Source: an uncultured bacterium (GTDB lineage: Bacteria; Bacillota; Clostridia; Lachnospirales; Lachnospiraceae). Taken from it: a DNA stretch of 64,000 nucleotides. This document shows, in pieces, positions 53,684 through 61,903 of this stretch (positions are counted from its first letter, which is position 1; the number at the start of each line of letters is the position of its first letter). Position numbers and translations under genes: made by a program. The notes under the pieces were generated by a model. That model searched no databases, was not told the DNA's origin, and was given only the letters and a program-made list of their open reading frames with translations. The stretch covers positions 1 to 64,000 of the forward strand of contig CANRVD010000004.1 in the NCBI GenBank assembly GCA_947643145.1, given 5' to 3'.

Positions 53684-54568
53684 TCACTTTAATAAAATAT
53701 CCCCCTCCTTTGTTACGATTTTTAGCCTGCCCTTTCCAGTACCTTTCTTCTCATAGTACCAGCCATCCCCTTTCGACTTCTTTGTACCACCTCTCATCTT
53801 TCCTAATACAAGTATATCCCCATATTTTGCACTGACAGTTGCCGCCAAAGAATTAAATCCTTTCTTATCCAGATGAAGCACAATATCTCCATCTGTGCTA
53901 TTAATCTGTAATTTTCCTGATACCTTCAAAGCAACCGCAGCAATATCCCCATACTTAGTTGTTATCTGCATATTTCCCGATACAACAGAACCTGCCGCTG
54001 CAATATCCCCCTCTACAGCATTGATTTTTGCCGTTCCTGAAACCTGAATGGCAGAAAGAGCAATATCTCCATTTTTCACCTGTACGTTCATATCTTTACA
54101 ATGAATCTTTTTGCCTATCGCCAAATCCCCTTCTGTCATATTTACCCTGCTGTTCTTTATCACAGTGTCTGCTGATACATAAAGCGTTACCTTCGGCCAG
54201 TATTCCCACCACTTCTTTCCTATCTTCTGTTTCTTCTCCTTGTTCGAAAGCTTTTTTATTCCTGTTTCTTTCAGATACAGTACACCATTTTTAACAGAAT
54301 AAGTAAGCGGATTCTTACTGTTTTTGCAATAAATGGAATAGGATAAACTACTTTTCTGTTTTTCGGTAGAAACTATTTTTAAATCCAAATCCGTCAAATC
54401 AGCTTCTATGCTATGTATTGACGGCAATTGCTCCCTATTTCCCTCAAATACCTTTACCTCCCCTTCTGCAGCACCTCTTACGCTGGCAGCATGGCTTTCA
54501 CAAACTCCCCCTGCCATGCATAACAGCAATATCGCTACCGTAATTCCAAATATTTTTACCTGCTTCAT
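53684..54568 (-). CDS. Secreted DUF4097 beta-repeat protein
   Basis: A 294-residue exported protein. A signal peptide (MKQVKIFGITVAILLLCMAG, cut near HAA) precedes a repeat region in which GDI or GDIAL motifs return every 20-22 residues (TEGDLAIGKK, KNGDIALSAI, VEGDIAAAGS, KYGDIAAVAL, TDGDIVLHLD, KYGDILVLGK). This is the DUF4097 pattern, a right-handed beta-solenoid on the cell surface. It lies after a larger DUF1700/DUF4097 gene and a PadR regulator, in the same direction, about 195 bases on. Function unknown; DUF4097 proteins are linked to envelope stress in Gram-positives. Confidence 0.72.
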   Translation of the reverse strand: MKQVKIFGITVAILLLCMAGGVCESHAASVRGAAEGEVKVFEGNREQLPSIHSIEADLTDLDLKIVSTEKQKSSLSYSIYCKNSKNPLTYSVKNGVLYLKETGIKKLSNKEKKQKIGKKWWEYWPKVTLYVSADTVIKNSRVNMTEGDLAIGKKIHCKDMNVQVKNGDIALSAIQVSGTAKINAVEGDIAAAGSVVSGNMQITTKYGDIAAVALKVSGKLQINSTDGDIVLHLDKKGFNSLAATVSAKYGDILVLGKMRGGTKKSKGDGWYYEKKGTGKGRLKIVTKEGDILLK

Positions 54569-54596
54569 TTCCTCGACCTCCCGCTTTTTCTTATAG

Positions 54597-54695
54597 ACTA
54601 GTACAACGAATATTAAGTAATTGGCAGTTTGACTTGCTTATTTTCCTGATAGCACTACTCCCCAAGCTCGACGTAGTGTCTTGTCTCATGCACCA
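54597..54695. repeat. Family D-like repeat remnant between the DUF4097 genes
   Basis: CTAGTACAACGAATATTAAG at 54598 and GTAGTGTCTTGTCTCATGCA at 54673 resemble the ends of the family D element (GTACTAGTGT ... GAGACAAGACACTAGTAC at 44225-44395). The core is not conserved. It separates the two DUF4097 genes and may end the first transcript. Confidence 0.35.
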
Positions 54696-54763
54696 GACAT
54701 CTGGTTCTGCTTTTATTCCCGCGAAGCAACAAACCAAGGGCAAGCTTGCTGCGGGATATTTGA

Positions 54764-56275
54764 CTACTGTATCGAAATATCACCTTCTTCCATATCTACA
54801 TTCAGATATTTACTGGCAGATCCATCTCTTTCATAATGCCCACTCCTTTTCTTACCACCTAGAGAACGGGCTACCGATAACTCGCCATCTTCTGTATCCA
54901 CCGTCATTTTCAATCCAGAAAGAGATTTCTTCTGTATCTGGAGCGAAATATCCCCACTTTCACTGGCAATATCAATCTTTCCAAACGCTCCAAGATTTGA
55001 AAGTGCCACATCGCCATCCGCTGTATTTATCTGCATCTTCCCTGTAATGCTAATAGATGATCCTGAAATATCTCCACATTCTGTCTGAAGGAAAAGTCCT
55101 TTCGATTCTTTAAAATCAGAAATCGCTATATCTCCATCACCAGACAAAATTTCTACTGCCCCTGCGCTAGCAAGGCCTGAAATACGGATATCCCCATCTT
55201 CTACCTTTATTTTCATTCCTTCTGATGCTTTAAATCCTGCGCAGGAAATATCCCCGTCAGCTGTATCAATCTGCACTGTCCCATCAACACTCAGTCCAGA
55301 TGCACTGATATCTCCATCCGCTGTATCGAATCCGGCTGTCCCCTTAATATTCAAGTCAGATACACTAATATCTCCATCTGCCGTATTAAACTGTAAATCT
55401 TCTGAAATTATACTATTTGATAAAATGATATCCCCATCTTCCGCTTTCAGCACTGCTTTCTGACAGGAACCATCTTTAATGTTCATATCTCCGTCGACTG
55501 CCTTTATCTCCATAAGATTACAATGAAGTCCATTTATTGTTAAATCACCGTCTGCCATATTCAAATTGCAGCTCTTTAAAACAGTATTTGAAGGAACATA
55601 CAATGTAATGTAACTATAATACTTATTTGTCATACTGTCTGTATTCCAAATCCAGCTTCTTAAAGAAGGTGCCTTAAAATCTTTCTCTGCCAGCTTCAAT
55701 AGTCCATTCTCCAAATGATAAGACAGCGGATTTTTACGATTCATGCAATGTAACTCATAAGACATATGAAAATCATCATCATCTGAAACTGCTATATCCA
55801 AATCAATATAATTTAAATCTGCTGTTATACTGCTAACAGAATCCAGTCTGATATCATCTGACTGCCATGTTTTGATACCATTTGTATCTTCCTGTATACC
55901 ATCTGTATCATTTTTTTGTATATTGCCAACTTTGATATCTCCTGTATCAACTTTTATATCGCCGTTTTCTTTCCTATTTCCCATACTCGCCAAAAGAACA
56001 ATGGCAGCCACCCCAAAAAGCAAAAGAAAAATGCCAAACAGGATTTTTATTTTTCCCTGTTTTCCTCCTTTATGTCCATTCTTTGGATTCTGGCTTAGCA
56101 GATTGTTTACGATATCTGCTGCTGCCTCTTCTGGTGTCCCAAGCTCTTCCATTGCCTGCTGCTCGCCGACCTCTTCAAAATATTCCGTAAAATACTCCAT
56201 TGCATTTTCATAATCGGACTTTGGTAATTTCTTCAAATGTTTTTTTAACTGATTTAAATACTCTTCCCGGTTCAA
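54764..56275 (-). CDS. DUF1700 membrane anchor with DUF4097 beta-solenoid
   Basis: A 503-residue protein. Residues 1-70 form a DUF1700 domain (EEYLNQLKKHLKKLPKSDYE, YFTEYFEEVGEQ), a cytosolic helical part; a helix at about 75-95 crosses the membrane. The remaining outer part is a repeat domain in which xDGDI or xDGDIxxS recurs about a dozen times, spaced about 17-20 residues (for example ADGDISVSDLNIKGT, ADGDISASGLSVDGT, ADGDISCAGFKAS). It ends VDMEEGDISIQ. The start is a TTG that overlaps the PadR stop by four bases, so the two are coupled. The same PadR-DUF1700-DUF4097 arrangement is common in Firmicutes; role in envelope homeostasis is inferred. Confidence 0.82.
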   Translation of the reverse strand: MNREEYLNQLKKHLKKLPKSDYENAMEYFTEYFEEVGEQQAMEELGTPEEAAADIVNNLLSQNPKNGHKGGKQGKIKILFGIFLLLFGVAAIVLLASMGNRKENGDIKVDTGDIKVGNIQKNDTDGIQEDTNGIKTWQSDDIRLDSVSSITADLNYIDLDIAVSDDDDFHMSYELHCMNRKNPLSYHLENGLLKLAEKDFKAPSLRSWIWNTDSMTNKYYSYITLYVPSNTVLKSCNLNMADGDLTINGLHCNLMEIKAVDGDMNIKDGSCQKAVLKAEDGDIILSNSIISEDLQFNTADGDISVSDLNIKGTAGFDTADGDISASGLSVDGTVQIDTADGDISCAGFKASEGMKIKVEDGDIRISGLASAGAVEILSGDGDIAISDFKESKGLFLQTECGDISGSSISITGKMQINTADGDVALSNLGAFGKIDIASESGDISLQIQKKSLSGLKMTVDTEDGELSVARSLGGKKRSGHYERDGSASKYLNVDMEEGDISIQ

Positions 56276-56589
56276 TCCCTTATCCTCCCTTCTATAATGC
56301 CGTCAATCGTATCACGGTAAGACTGCCACTCTTCTTTTAAAAAGACCAGCTGGCCCCTTCCCTTTTCCGTAATAATATAATATTTTCTCTTTCTTCCCTG
56401 GTATTCCCTGACATAAGTAGTCACATACCCATTATTTTCCAGCTTTCTAAGAATCGGATACAGCGTTGACTCCTTAATCTGGGAAACCTTTTTTATCGTC
56501 TGGCTGATTTCATAGCCATACGACTCTTTTCCATCCAGTACAGATAGAATCAGACATTCAATCAATAATGCAGAAATCGGATAGTACAT
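56272..56589 (-). CDS. PadR-family regulator
   Basis: A 105-residue PadR repressor. MYYPISALLIECLILSVLDG and YGYEISQTIKKV are the usual start, TLYPILRKLENNGYV the recognition helix and ITEKGRGQLVFLKEEW the wing and tail. The start at 56589 follows GGGGGATGAT; longer frames lack a ribosome site. AT-rich dyads (TATATA...TATATA at 56620-56640) upstream may be its operator. It leads the DUF1700/DUF4097 gene and probably regulates it. Confidence 0.85.
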   Translation of the reverse strand: MYYPISALLIECLILSVLDGKESYGYEISQTIKKVSQIKESTLYPILRKLENNGYVTTYVREYQGRKRKYYIITEKGRGQLVFLKEEWQSYRDTIDGIIEGRIRD

Positions 56590-56787
56590 ATCATCCCCCA
56601 TATATGTAAAATTTTTATATATAAATTTTCTATATATTATCATGTTCTCCCTAACCTGTCAATAAGTTAAAATTTAAAAGGACATAAGCTTTCTCCATAT
56701 GCCTTTACGCTGTTATTATGATGCTAAATGATTACTTAAGCCATTTGCATAAACTGCGGCTTCAAGTTTTTTGCATCATTTAACATG

Positions 56788-56839
56788 AAAAAATGGAAGA
56801 ATTTCAGTATTTCTTCTACTGAAATTCTTCCATTTTTTT
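56788..56839. terminator. Long perfect bidirectional terminator
   Basis: AAAATGGAAGAATTTCAGTA and TACTGAAATTCTTCCATTTT pair perfectly over 20 or more bases around TTTCTTC, with A and T runs on both sides. It lies between the PadR gene promoter side and the broken gene at 56846. Confidence 0.85.
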
Positions 56840-56845
56840 ACATCA

Positions 56846-57215
56846 TCATGGCATTTTCGCCCGTTGTGCTATCTTCAATATCCTTTGCTTCATAATATAA
56901 TACCAGATAGTACTCCTTACAAATTTAGGAATATCCACACCGTCTAAAAACTCTTTTATACCAACATAATTTTTTTGTAATCTTTAATCCAATTGAAAAA
57001 ACTTCCTTATCAGGATTTCCTTTTACAAAATCATAATCTGCAAAAATACGAGCCATTTCTTCCTGAACTTTTGGTTCATTTTTGATATCTATCTCTGATG
57101 TGCGGTAGTAATAATCCGCCTGAATCCCACAGGCAGTAAATTTTATCACTTTCCAAATCTGCCGGGACAAAATCTTGACAGCGTAGTGGTCATCAACAAA
57201 AATCGCTTTGCGATT
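56846..57215 (-). pseudogene. Unidentified gene with an in-frame stop
   Basis: One frame reads IFVDDHYAVKILSRQIWKVI, ACGIQADYYYRTSEIDIKNE and PKVQEEMARIFADYDFVKGN, stops at TAA (56925-56927) and then continues in the same frame as ICKEYYLVLYYEAKDIEDST TGENAMMM (split here). That suggests a protein of about 120 residues or more interrupted by a point stop, with its start lost at a hairpin (57199-57219) and the terminator at 57223. I do not recognise the family. Confidence 0.4.
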
Positions 57216-57222
57216 TTTGCTA

Positions 57223-57250
57223 GGGGAATGCGCTGGCATTCCCCTTTTTT
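57223..57250. terminator. Terminator with the GGGGAATGC stem, copy 2
   Basis: Same GGGGAATGC/GCATTCCCC stem-loop as at 52490-52511, followed by T6. It lies a few bases after the stop of the small ORF at 57249 and ends the alpha/beta hydrolase transcript. A second short hairpin AAAAATCGC/GCGATTTTT lies at 57199-57219. Confidence 0.82.
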
Positions 57251-57317
57251 AATCATTTTCCTCCTGTACCTGTTCTAATAAAACAAGTAATTCATCTATG
57301 CTTTTTTTAGACACCAT
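57249..57317 (-). CDS. Small ORF overlapping the end of the hydrolase gene, 22 aa
   Basis: The frame MVSKKSIDELLVLLEQVQEE (ends ND) is entered from ATG 57317, which has GGAAGGAG five bases upstream. It overlaps the last residues of the alpha/beta hydrolase in another frame and shares with it a run of seven A. The product is a short amphipathic helix. It could be a real micropeptide, or the natural end of the hydrolase reached by slippage on the A7 run. Confidence 0.35.
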   Translation of the reverse strand: MVSKKSIDELLVLLEQVQEEND

Positions 57318-58294
57318 TTTTCTCCTTCCGAATCATATTTTTCAAAAAAACTTAACAGCTTTTCCCTGTATAATTCCGGTGCGACATATGCACTACAACG
57401 GTGCCTTGCCTCTGGAATGATGAAAATTTCCTTTGGAGCCTGACATATCGCATAATTATATCTTGTATTCTTCTCATCTACATAAGTATCTTCTAAACCA
57501 TGAAAAAATAAAACCGGTCTTTTATTTGTCTCCATAGCTCTCGTCGTATCGGCATCTTTCATGCGAAAACCAGCTAAAAGCCTGCAAAATAAGTTCAATC
57601 GGAATAATAATAACCCAACCCATTTCAGATGAAACCAGTTAGCTGCCATATCCTGAACCTGCCCTTTCATGGAGCGAAAACCACAATCCGCAATCAGACC
57701 TCGTACCTCCTGCGGCAGTTTGTGTCCCGATGCCATAAGCACTGCTGCTGCTCCCATGGATTCCCCATAAATATAGACAGGCAATTTTTTCTTATTCCGT
57801 CTGGCAATATAATATGCCCAATTCTGTACATCATACTGCTCCATCGCCCCAAAGGTAATATATTCTCCCTGACTCGCGCCACAGCACCTCTGGTCAATAA
57901 AAAGCAGGTTGCAGTTATTTTCATGAAGGAATCTGGCAATCGCCGCAAAATCCCCAAAACCACTGCCTTTGTATCCATGACTTAAGAGCACAAATCTTTT
58001 TGCATTCTCCGCCGGTAAATAAAAAGCATGCAGCCTCAGTCCATCTCTGCTCCTAAGATAACAGTCCTGCATATTCTGCCGCCTGCACCACTCTTTGCCG
58101 CCTTCATACTCCTCCTCGAATTTATATCTTGGATGATTCACTTTGATATGTGATAATTGAAACCATTTCCTCTTCGACTGCTTTTTATGCTCTTTACAGC
58201 GGACCATTAAATCAAAAAAAGACCAGCCAAGTGCCATAAATACAGTAACTGCCACAACAATAGTGCCTACTGTCTTAATTATCTTCTCTTTCAT
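57296..58294 (-). CDS. Alpha/beta hydrolase with N-terminal anchor
   Basis: A 332-residue serine hydrolase. An N-terminal helix (residues 5-27) anchors it in the membrane. VLLSHGYKGSGFGDF is the oxyanion block and IYGESMGAAAVL the nucleophile elbow with the catalytic Ser in GESMG; the Asp is in HGLEDTYVDE and the His in PEARHRCS. The pattern fits the BAAT/Bem46-like group found in Lachnospiraceae. The substrate is unknown. The gene ends inside a run of seven A next to a short ORF (see 57249-57317). Confidence 0.82.
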   Translation of the reverse strand: MKEKIIKTVGTIVVAVTVFMALGWSFFDLMVRCKEHKKQSKRKWFQLSHIKVNHPRYKFEEEYEGGKEWCRRQNMQDCYLRSRDGLRLHAFYLPAENAKRFVLLSHGYKGSGFGDFAAIARFLHENNCNLLFIDQRCCGASQGEYITFGAMEQYDVQNWAYYIARRNKKKLPVYIYGESMGAAAVLMASGHKLPQEVRGLIADCGFRSMKGQVQDMAANWFHLKWVGLLLFRLNLFCRLLAGFRMKDADTTRAMETNKRPVLFFHGLEDTYVDEKNTRYNYAICQAPKEIFIIPEARHRCSAYVAPELYREKLLSFFEKYDSEGEKWCLKKA

Positions 58295-58492
58295 AATACT
58301 ATCTTCAACCTCTTTTTCGATATACTACTATTTTACTGTTCACAACCGTTCTAAATACCATGCATAAAACCAACAACTTTGATCCCCCTTGCCCTCACCT
58401 TCTAACCCTAGTACAACATTATAATATCATTACCATAAAAAAGCAAATTTTTGCATAAACAGCCGTAATACCAAAACCGCTGTCCCAAAGTA

Positions 58493-58924
58493 TTATTTAA
58501 TGAGAAATGTCGTTCCAATCCCCTCTTTGCTGTCCAACGCAATCACTCCATCCTGGCAGAAGATTCCCTTGACAATCAATGCAATCATAGACAGTATTCT
58601 ATCAGTTATCGCAACACTATATTGCTTATCCAGATTGATGCAATCTTCCTCTTCAAAAACACTGCTTAATTCCGTTTCCGATTTCTCCTGTTTTTCTTCC
58701 GCCAGCTCTTCTTTCCCATCTTCTAGGACAATCTCTTCTTCTGTATCATGATTGTTAGAGCAGGCCGCTAAAATAAATACACATGCATTCTTTTCTAACT
58801 GCTTCCTAATCAGTTTTTCTATTTTTGTTACGATATGTTTTAATAAAACTTTGCAAAAAACTCCTGTAGCGGAAATACCAACTATGTTGCAAGTATGATA
58901 TATTTCTGATTGAAAGAACTTCAT
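58493..58924 (-). CDS. Unrecognised protein, possibly chimeric
   Basis: A 143-residue frame. The middle (about 40-70) has a lipobox-like FILAACSNN followed by an acidic Glu/Lys stretch (HDTEEEIVLEDGKEELAEEK), as if a lipoprotein; the last 20 residues (DGVIALDSKEGIGTTFLIK) resemble the end of a histidine kinase ATPase domain. These do not normally go together and no ribosome site supports the long start. I treat it as a decayed or mosaic region. Confidence 0.25.
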   Translation of the reverse strand: MKFFQSEIYHTCNIVGISATGVFCKVLLKHIVTKIEKLIRKQLEKNACVFILAACSNNHDTEEEIVLEDGKEELAEEKQEKSETELSSVFEEEDCINLDKQYSVAITDRILSMIALIVKGIFCQDGVIALDSKEGIGTTFLIK

Positions 58925-59142
58925 TTTCTTTTTCTCGAATAACGGCTCTTTTTTGTCCTGCTTTTACATTTCATTTCTTCCTCCATTAAAGCATAATCTC
59001 TATATCCGCCCAATATATTACACGTGTAGGATTTTAGTGCAAAAAATTACTCTTTTAATAGAAACGTGTTTTCAAGTATTACATCGGTAAGATTTAAAAG
59101 TCAATCGTTTTTCTAATACTTTTGACAAAATTATTACTATTC

Positions 59143-59373
59143 TCATTTTCTATCCTCTCCCGAAGTCCGCCCCAAGTAGCGGAGTATTTTGTCTAGCTCT
59201 TTAATGTTCAGTTCTATCGGATCGTAATCGGGATAACCACTGAGAAGAACCTGCCCATATTGTCTATACCGGTCTTTCAAACCTGCAGCCTTACGCATCT
59301 GAACACAGATTGCAGATACCTCGTCAATCGTCTGCGCTGACAAGCTGAATTTTTCACTACGTCTGCTCACCAT
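59143..59373 (-). CDS. Small helical protein at the end of the sugar ABC operon, 76 aa
   Basis: A 76-residue soluble protein, MVSRRSEKFSLSAQTIDEVS to LDKILRYLGRTSGEDRK, mostly helical and charged. The start has GAAGGAG 9 bases upstream, formed by the end of the permease gene, which stops 8 bases before this start on the other side. It is in line with the ABC operon and so probably co-transcribed. No family recognised. Confidence 0.5.
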   Translation of the reverse strand: MVSRRSEKFSLSAQTIDEVSAICVQMRKAAGLKDRYRQYGQVLLSGYPDYDPIELNIKELDKILRYLGRTSGEDRK

Positions 59374-59381
59374 ATGTAATC

Positions 59382-60362
59382 TTACTCCTTCTTCTTTATA
59401 TAGACGGCTGCCAGCGCAGACGCAAGTACAAAGCCCTTGACTGCTGGCAAAACATAATAAGGAACAGAACATAAAATCAGTCCGTTTTCCAATATGACGA
59501 TAAGTGCTGCCCCCAGCGTTGTTCCTAAAATAAATGGCTTTTCTTTTCCGCCCACAGACCTTCCCACAAATACTGCCGCAAGCGCAGTCATCAAATAATT
59601 GTCACAGCCGCCAAGCTGTGCGGCTGTATTTCTAGAGCAGACCACAACTGCCCCGATTCCAATAAAAACTGCCGTGACCATTCCCGCTAGAAAACGGTAT
59701 TTTGCCACCGAAATGCCGGATAGCTCCGCCGCCTTTTTATTGGAACCTATGGCATATAGAAATGCCCCCAGCTTTGTATGCTGTAAAAATATATGCGCCA
59801 CGACAATGCACAGAAGCATAATCAGGATAATCCAAGGTGTCTGCCCAATTTTTGCAAATGCCGCCTCAAATGTAACCCTTTTTGGGATTGTTCCGTCCGG
59901 CAGGTTCATCCCTGCGGATATTCCTCCACCCCCTGTAAACCATTGTCCGATTCCCTGATGGATAAACATCAGGGCACAGGTCGCCAACATATCCGGTATC
60001 TTGCATATAAGAATTAAGAACATAGTAAGCAGGTAAGCAGTCATCGTAAAAACAATACAGATTACAATGGACAGCCATAATGGTAAGCCATACCATAAAT
60101 AACATGCCATAAATACATACCCAGCGCAGCTTGCCAGGGTGCAGGTGGACATATCAAACCCGTCGCATGCAAGAGTTACCGTAAAGGCTATTGCAAGGAT
60201 TGTTGTAATCGACATGGAACGCAGGATATTTACCACATTGCCATAGGAAGCAAAAGAACCGCCTGTATATACAGAAAAGAACAAAACTGCAAGCAGTGTA
60301 ACAATAACCGTTGCCTGTTTCAGACAAAACAAACCTATTTTATTTCCCCGTTCCTTATCCAT
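59382..60362 (-). CDS. Sugar ABC transporter permease (RbsC-like)
   Basis: A 326-residue permease with about ten hydrophobic helices, family BPD_transp_2 (ribose/xylose/galactose type). AFTVTLACDGFDMSTCTLAS and GSNKKAAELSGISVAKYRFL carry the EAA-like loop (ISVxKYR) that docks on the ATPase, and the C-terminal region shows VFVGRSVGGKEKPF. It overlaps the ATPase by 8 bases. With the ATPase and lipoprotein genes it makes a complete importer. Confidence 0.88.
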   Translation of the reverse strand: MDKERGNKIGLFCLKQATVIVTLLAVLFFSVYTGGSFASYGNVVNILRSMSITTILAIAFTVTLACDGFDMSTCTLASCAGYVFMACYLWYGLPLWLSIVICIVFTMTAYLLTMFLILICKIPDMLATCALMFIHQGIGQWFTGGGGISAGMNLPDGTIPKRVTFEAAFAKIGQTPWIILIMLLCIVVAHIFLQHTKLGAFLYAIGSNKKAAELSGISVAKYRFLAGMVTAVFIGIGAVVVCSRNTAAQLGGCDNYLMTALAAVFVGRSVGGKEKPFILGTTLGAALIVILENGLILCSVPYYVLPAVKGFVLASALAAVYIKKKE

Positions 60363-61899
60363 CGTGCGAAACCTCCAAAATCTGATGCATCAATTCCTGT
60401 TCATTCACATCATTTGTCATAAAATTTCCTGTAACCACACCACCGTTTAAAACATAAATTCGATTCGTAACCGCAAGCAGCTCCGATACATCAGAGGATG
60501 CGTAAATAACAGCACGCCCCTCTCCTGCCAGCTCCCGTATCAAAGCAAAAAGCTCCTGTTTTGCCCCAATATCCACTCCCTGCATGGGTTCATCTAAAAT
60601 GTACAGATTGCTTTTTGCCACCATCCATTTGCCAATCACCGCTTTTTGCTGATTCCCACCGGAAAGGAAACGGATTTCCTGTTTCGCGCTGCTGCATTTA
60701 ATTCCGATTTCACGAATATAGGCATCCATGTACTTTTCCATTTTCTTTTTCTGCCAGAACCCAAAATGGCAAAAAGCAGGTAACGCAGCCACGCCGAGAT
60801 TAAATGCGGTTTCCATTGTTGGGAAAATGCCTTCGCTGCGCCTCTGCTCCGGAACCAGCGCAATTCCTTTCTGAACTGCCTCCACAGAATTCCTGATGGT
60901 AATCCGCTTTCCACCCATATATATCTCTCCGCTTTCTACTTTCCCTGCACCAAACAGCGCCTTGCAAATTTCTGTCTTGCCAGCACCGGTAAGTCCTGCC
61001 AGCCCCACCACCTCTCCTGCTTCCACATGAAAGGATATGTTATGGAACTTATTCCGGCTGTCACTTAAATTACTTACCTCAAAAAACGGACAGCCCTCGG
61101 GTGGTTTTCCCGTTTTCTTTGAAAAGCCGCCTTCTGCATTCCTGCCATTTGCATATACGGATGAATGCCCAAACATTGCACAGATAATTTCATCCTGTTT
61201 TGTTTCTGGCGTAATCTCAAATTCTGCTGTTATACGCCCGTCACGCATAACGGTACATTTCCCACAGATTTCCATAATTTCCGGTATTCTGTGGGAAATA
61301 AAGATCACTGCACTTCCTTTTTCTCGTGCCAAAAAGCGTATCACTTGAAACAGGCGCTCCGTTTCCGCCTTGCTTAAAGCCGCTGTTGGTTCGTCCAGAA
61401 TTAGCAGCCTGCACTCCTGATGAACCGCTTTGGCAATCAATAAAAGCTGTTTTTCAGAGAGTGACAGTTCTCTTCCCCTATGCTCTGGTACAAGTTCCAA
61501 ATGAAGTTCCGAAAGAATTTTTGCTGCATCTTCCACAATGCTTTTTCTGTGATATAACTTTTTCTTCCCCAGAGCCAAATCTCCCATCAACAAGTTTTCC
61601 GCAACCGTAAAATCCGGCAGAATCGCCTCGTCCACTTCCTGATATACGATATGGATTCCCAGCCTTGCGGCATCCGCAGGACTGCGAAGTGATACCTTTT
61701 GTCCATTACAGCGGATTTTCCCCGCATAGGAGCGGCAGATACCAGAAAGTACCTTCACAAACGTTGACTTGCCTGCCCCGTTTGCTCCAACCAAAGCCCA
61801 GATTTCTCCAGCCTTTATTTCAAAATCCACCTCATCCAAGGCTTTCACGCCCGGAAACTCCACGCTGACCCTATCTGCTGTCAAAATAAATTCTTCCAT
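60355..61899 (-). CDS. Sugar ABC transporter ATP-binding protein, two-domain
   Basis: A 514-residue protein with two ATPase domains as in RbsA/MglA/XylG. The first has Walker A GANGAGKST (about 36-44), signature LSLSEKQ and Walker B LLILDEPTAAL; the second has GLTGAGKTE at about 300 in place of a perfect Walker A, signature LSGGNQQKAVIG and YILDEPMQGVD. This asymmetry (second site degenerate) is typical of these importers. It is immediately after the binding-protein gene (5-base gap) and overlaps the permease. Confidence 0.92.
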   Translation of the reverse strand: MEEFILTADRVSVEFPGVKALDEVDFEIKAGEIWALVGANGAGKSTFVKVLSGICRSYAGKIRCNGQKVSLRSPADAARLGIHIVYQEVDEAILPDFTVAENLLMGDLALGKKKLYHRKSIVEDAAKILSELHLELVPEHRGRELSLSEKQLLLIAKAVHQECRLLILDEPTAALSKAETERLFQVIRFLAREKGSAVIFISHRIPEIMEICGKCTVMRDGRITAEFEITPETKQDEIICAMFGHSSVYANGRNAEGGFSKKTGKPPEGCPFFEVSNLSDSRNKFHNISFHVEAGEVVGLAGLTGAGKTEICKALFGAGKVESGEIYMGGKRITIRNSVEAVQKGIALVPEQRRSEGIFPTMETAFNLGVAALPAFCHFGFWQKKKMEKYMDAYIREIGIKCSSAKQEIRFLSGGNQQKAVIGKWMVAKSNLYILDEPMQGVDIGAKQELFALIRELAGEGRAVIYASSDVSELLAVTNRIYVLNGGVVTGNFMTNDVNEQELMHQILEVSHDG

Positions 61900-61903
61900 A
61901 AAA

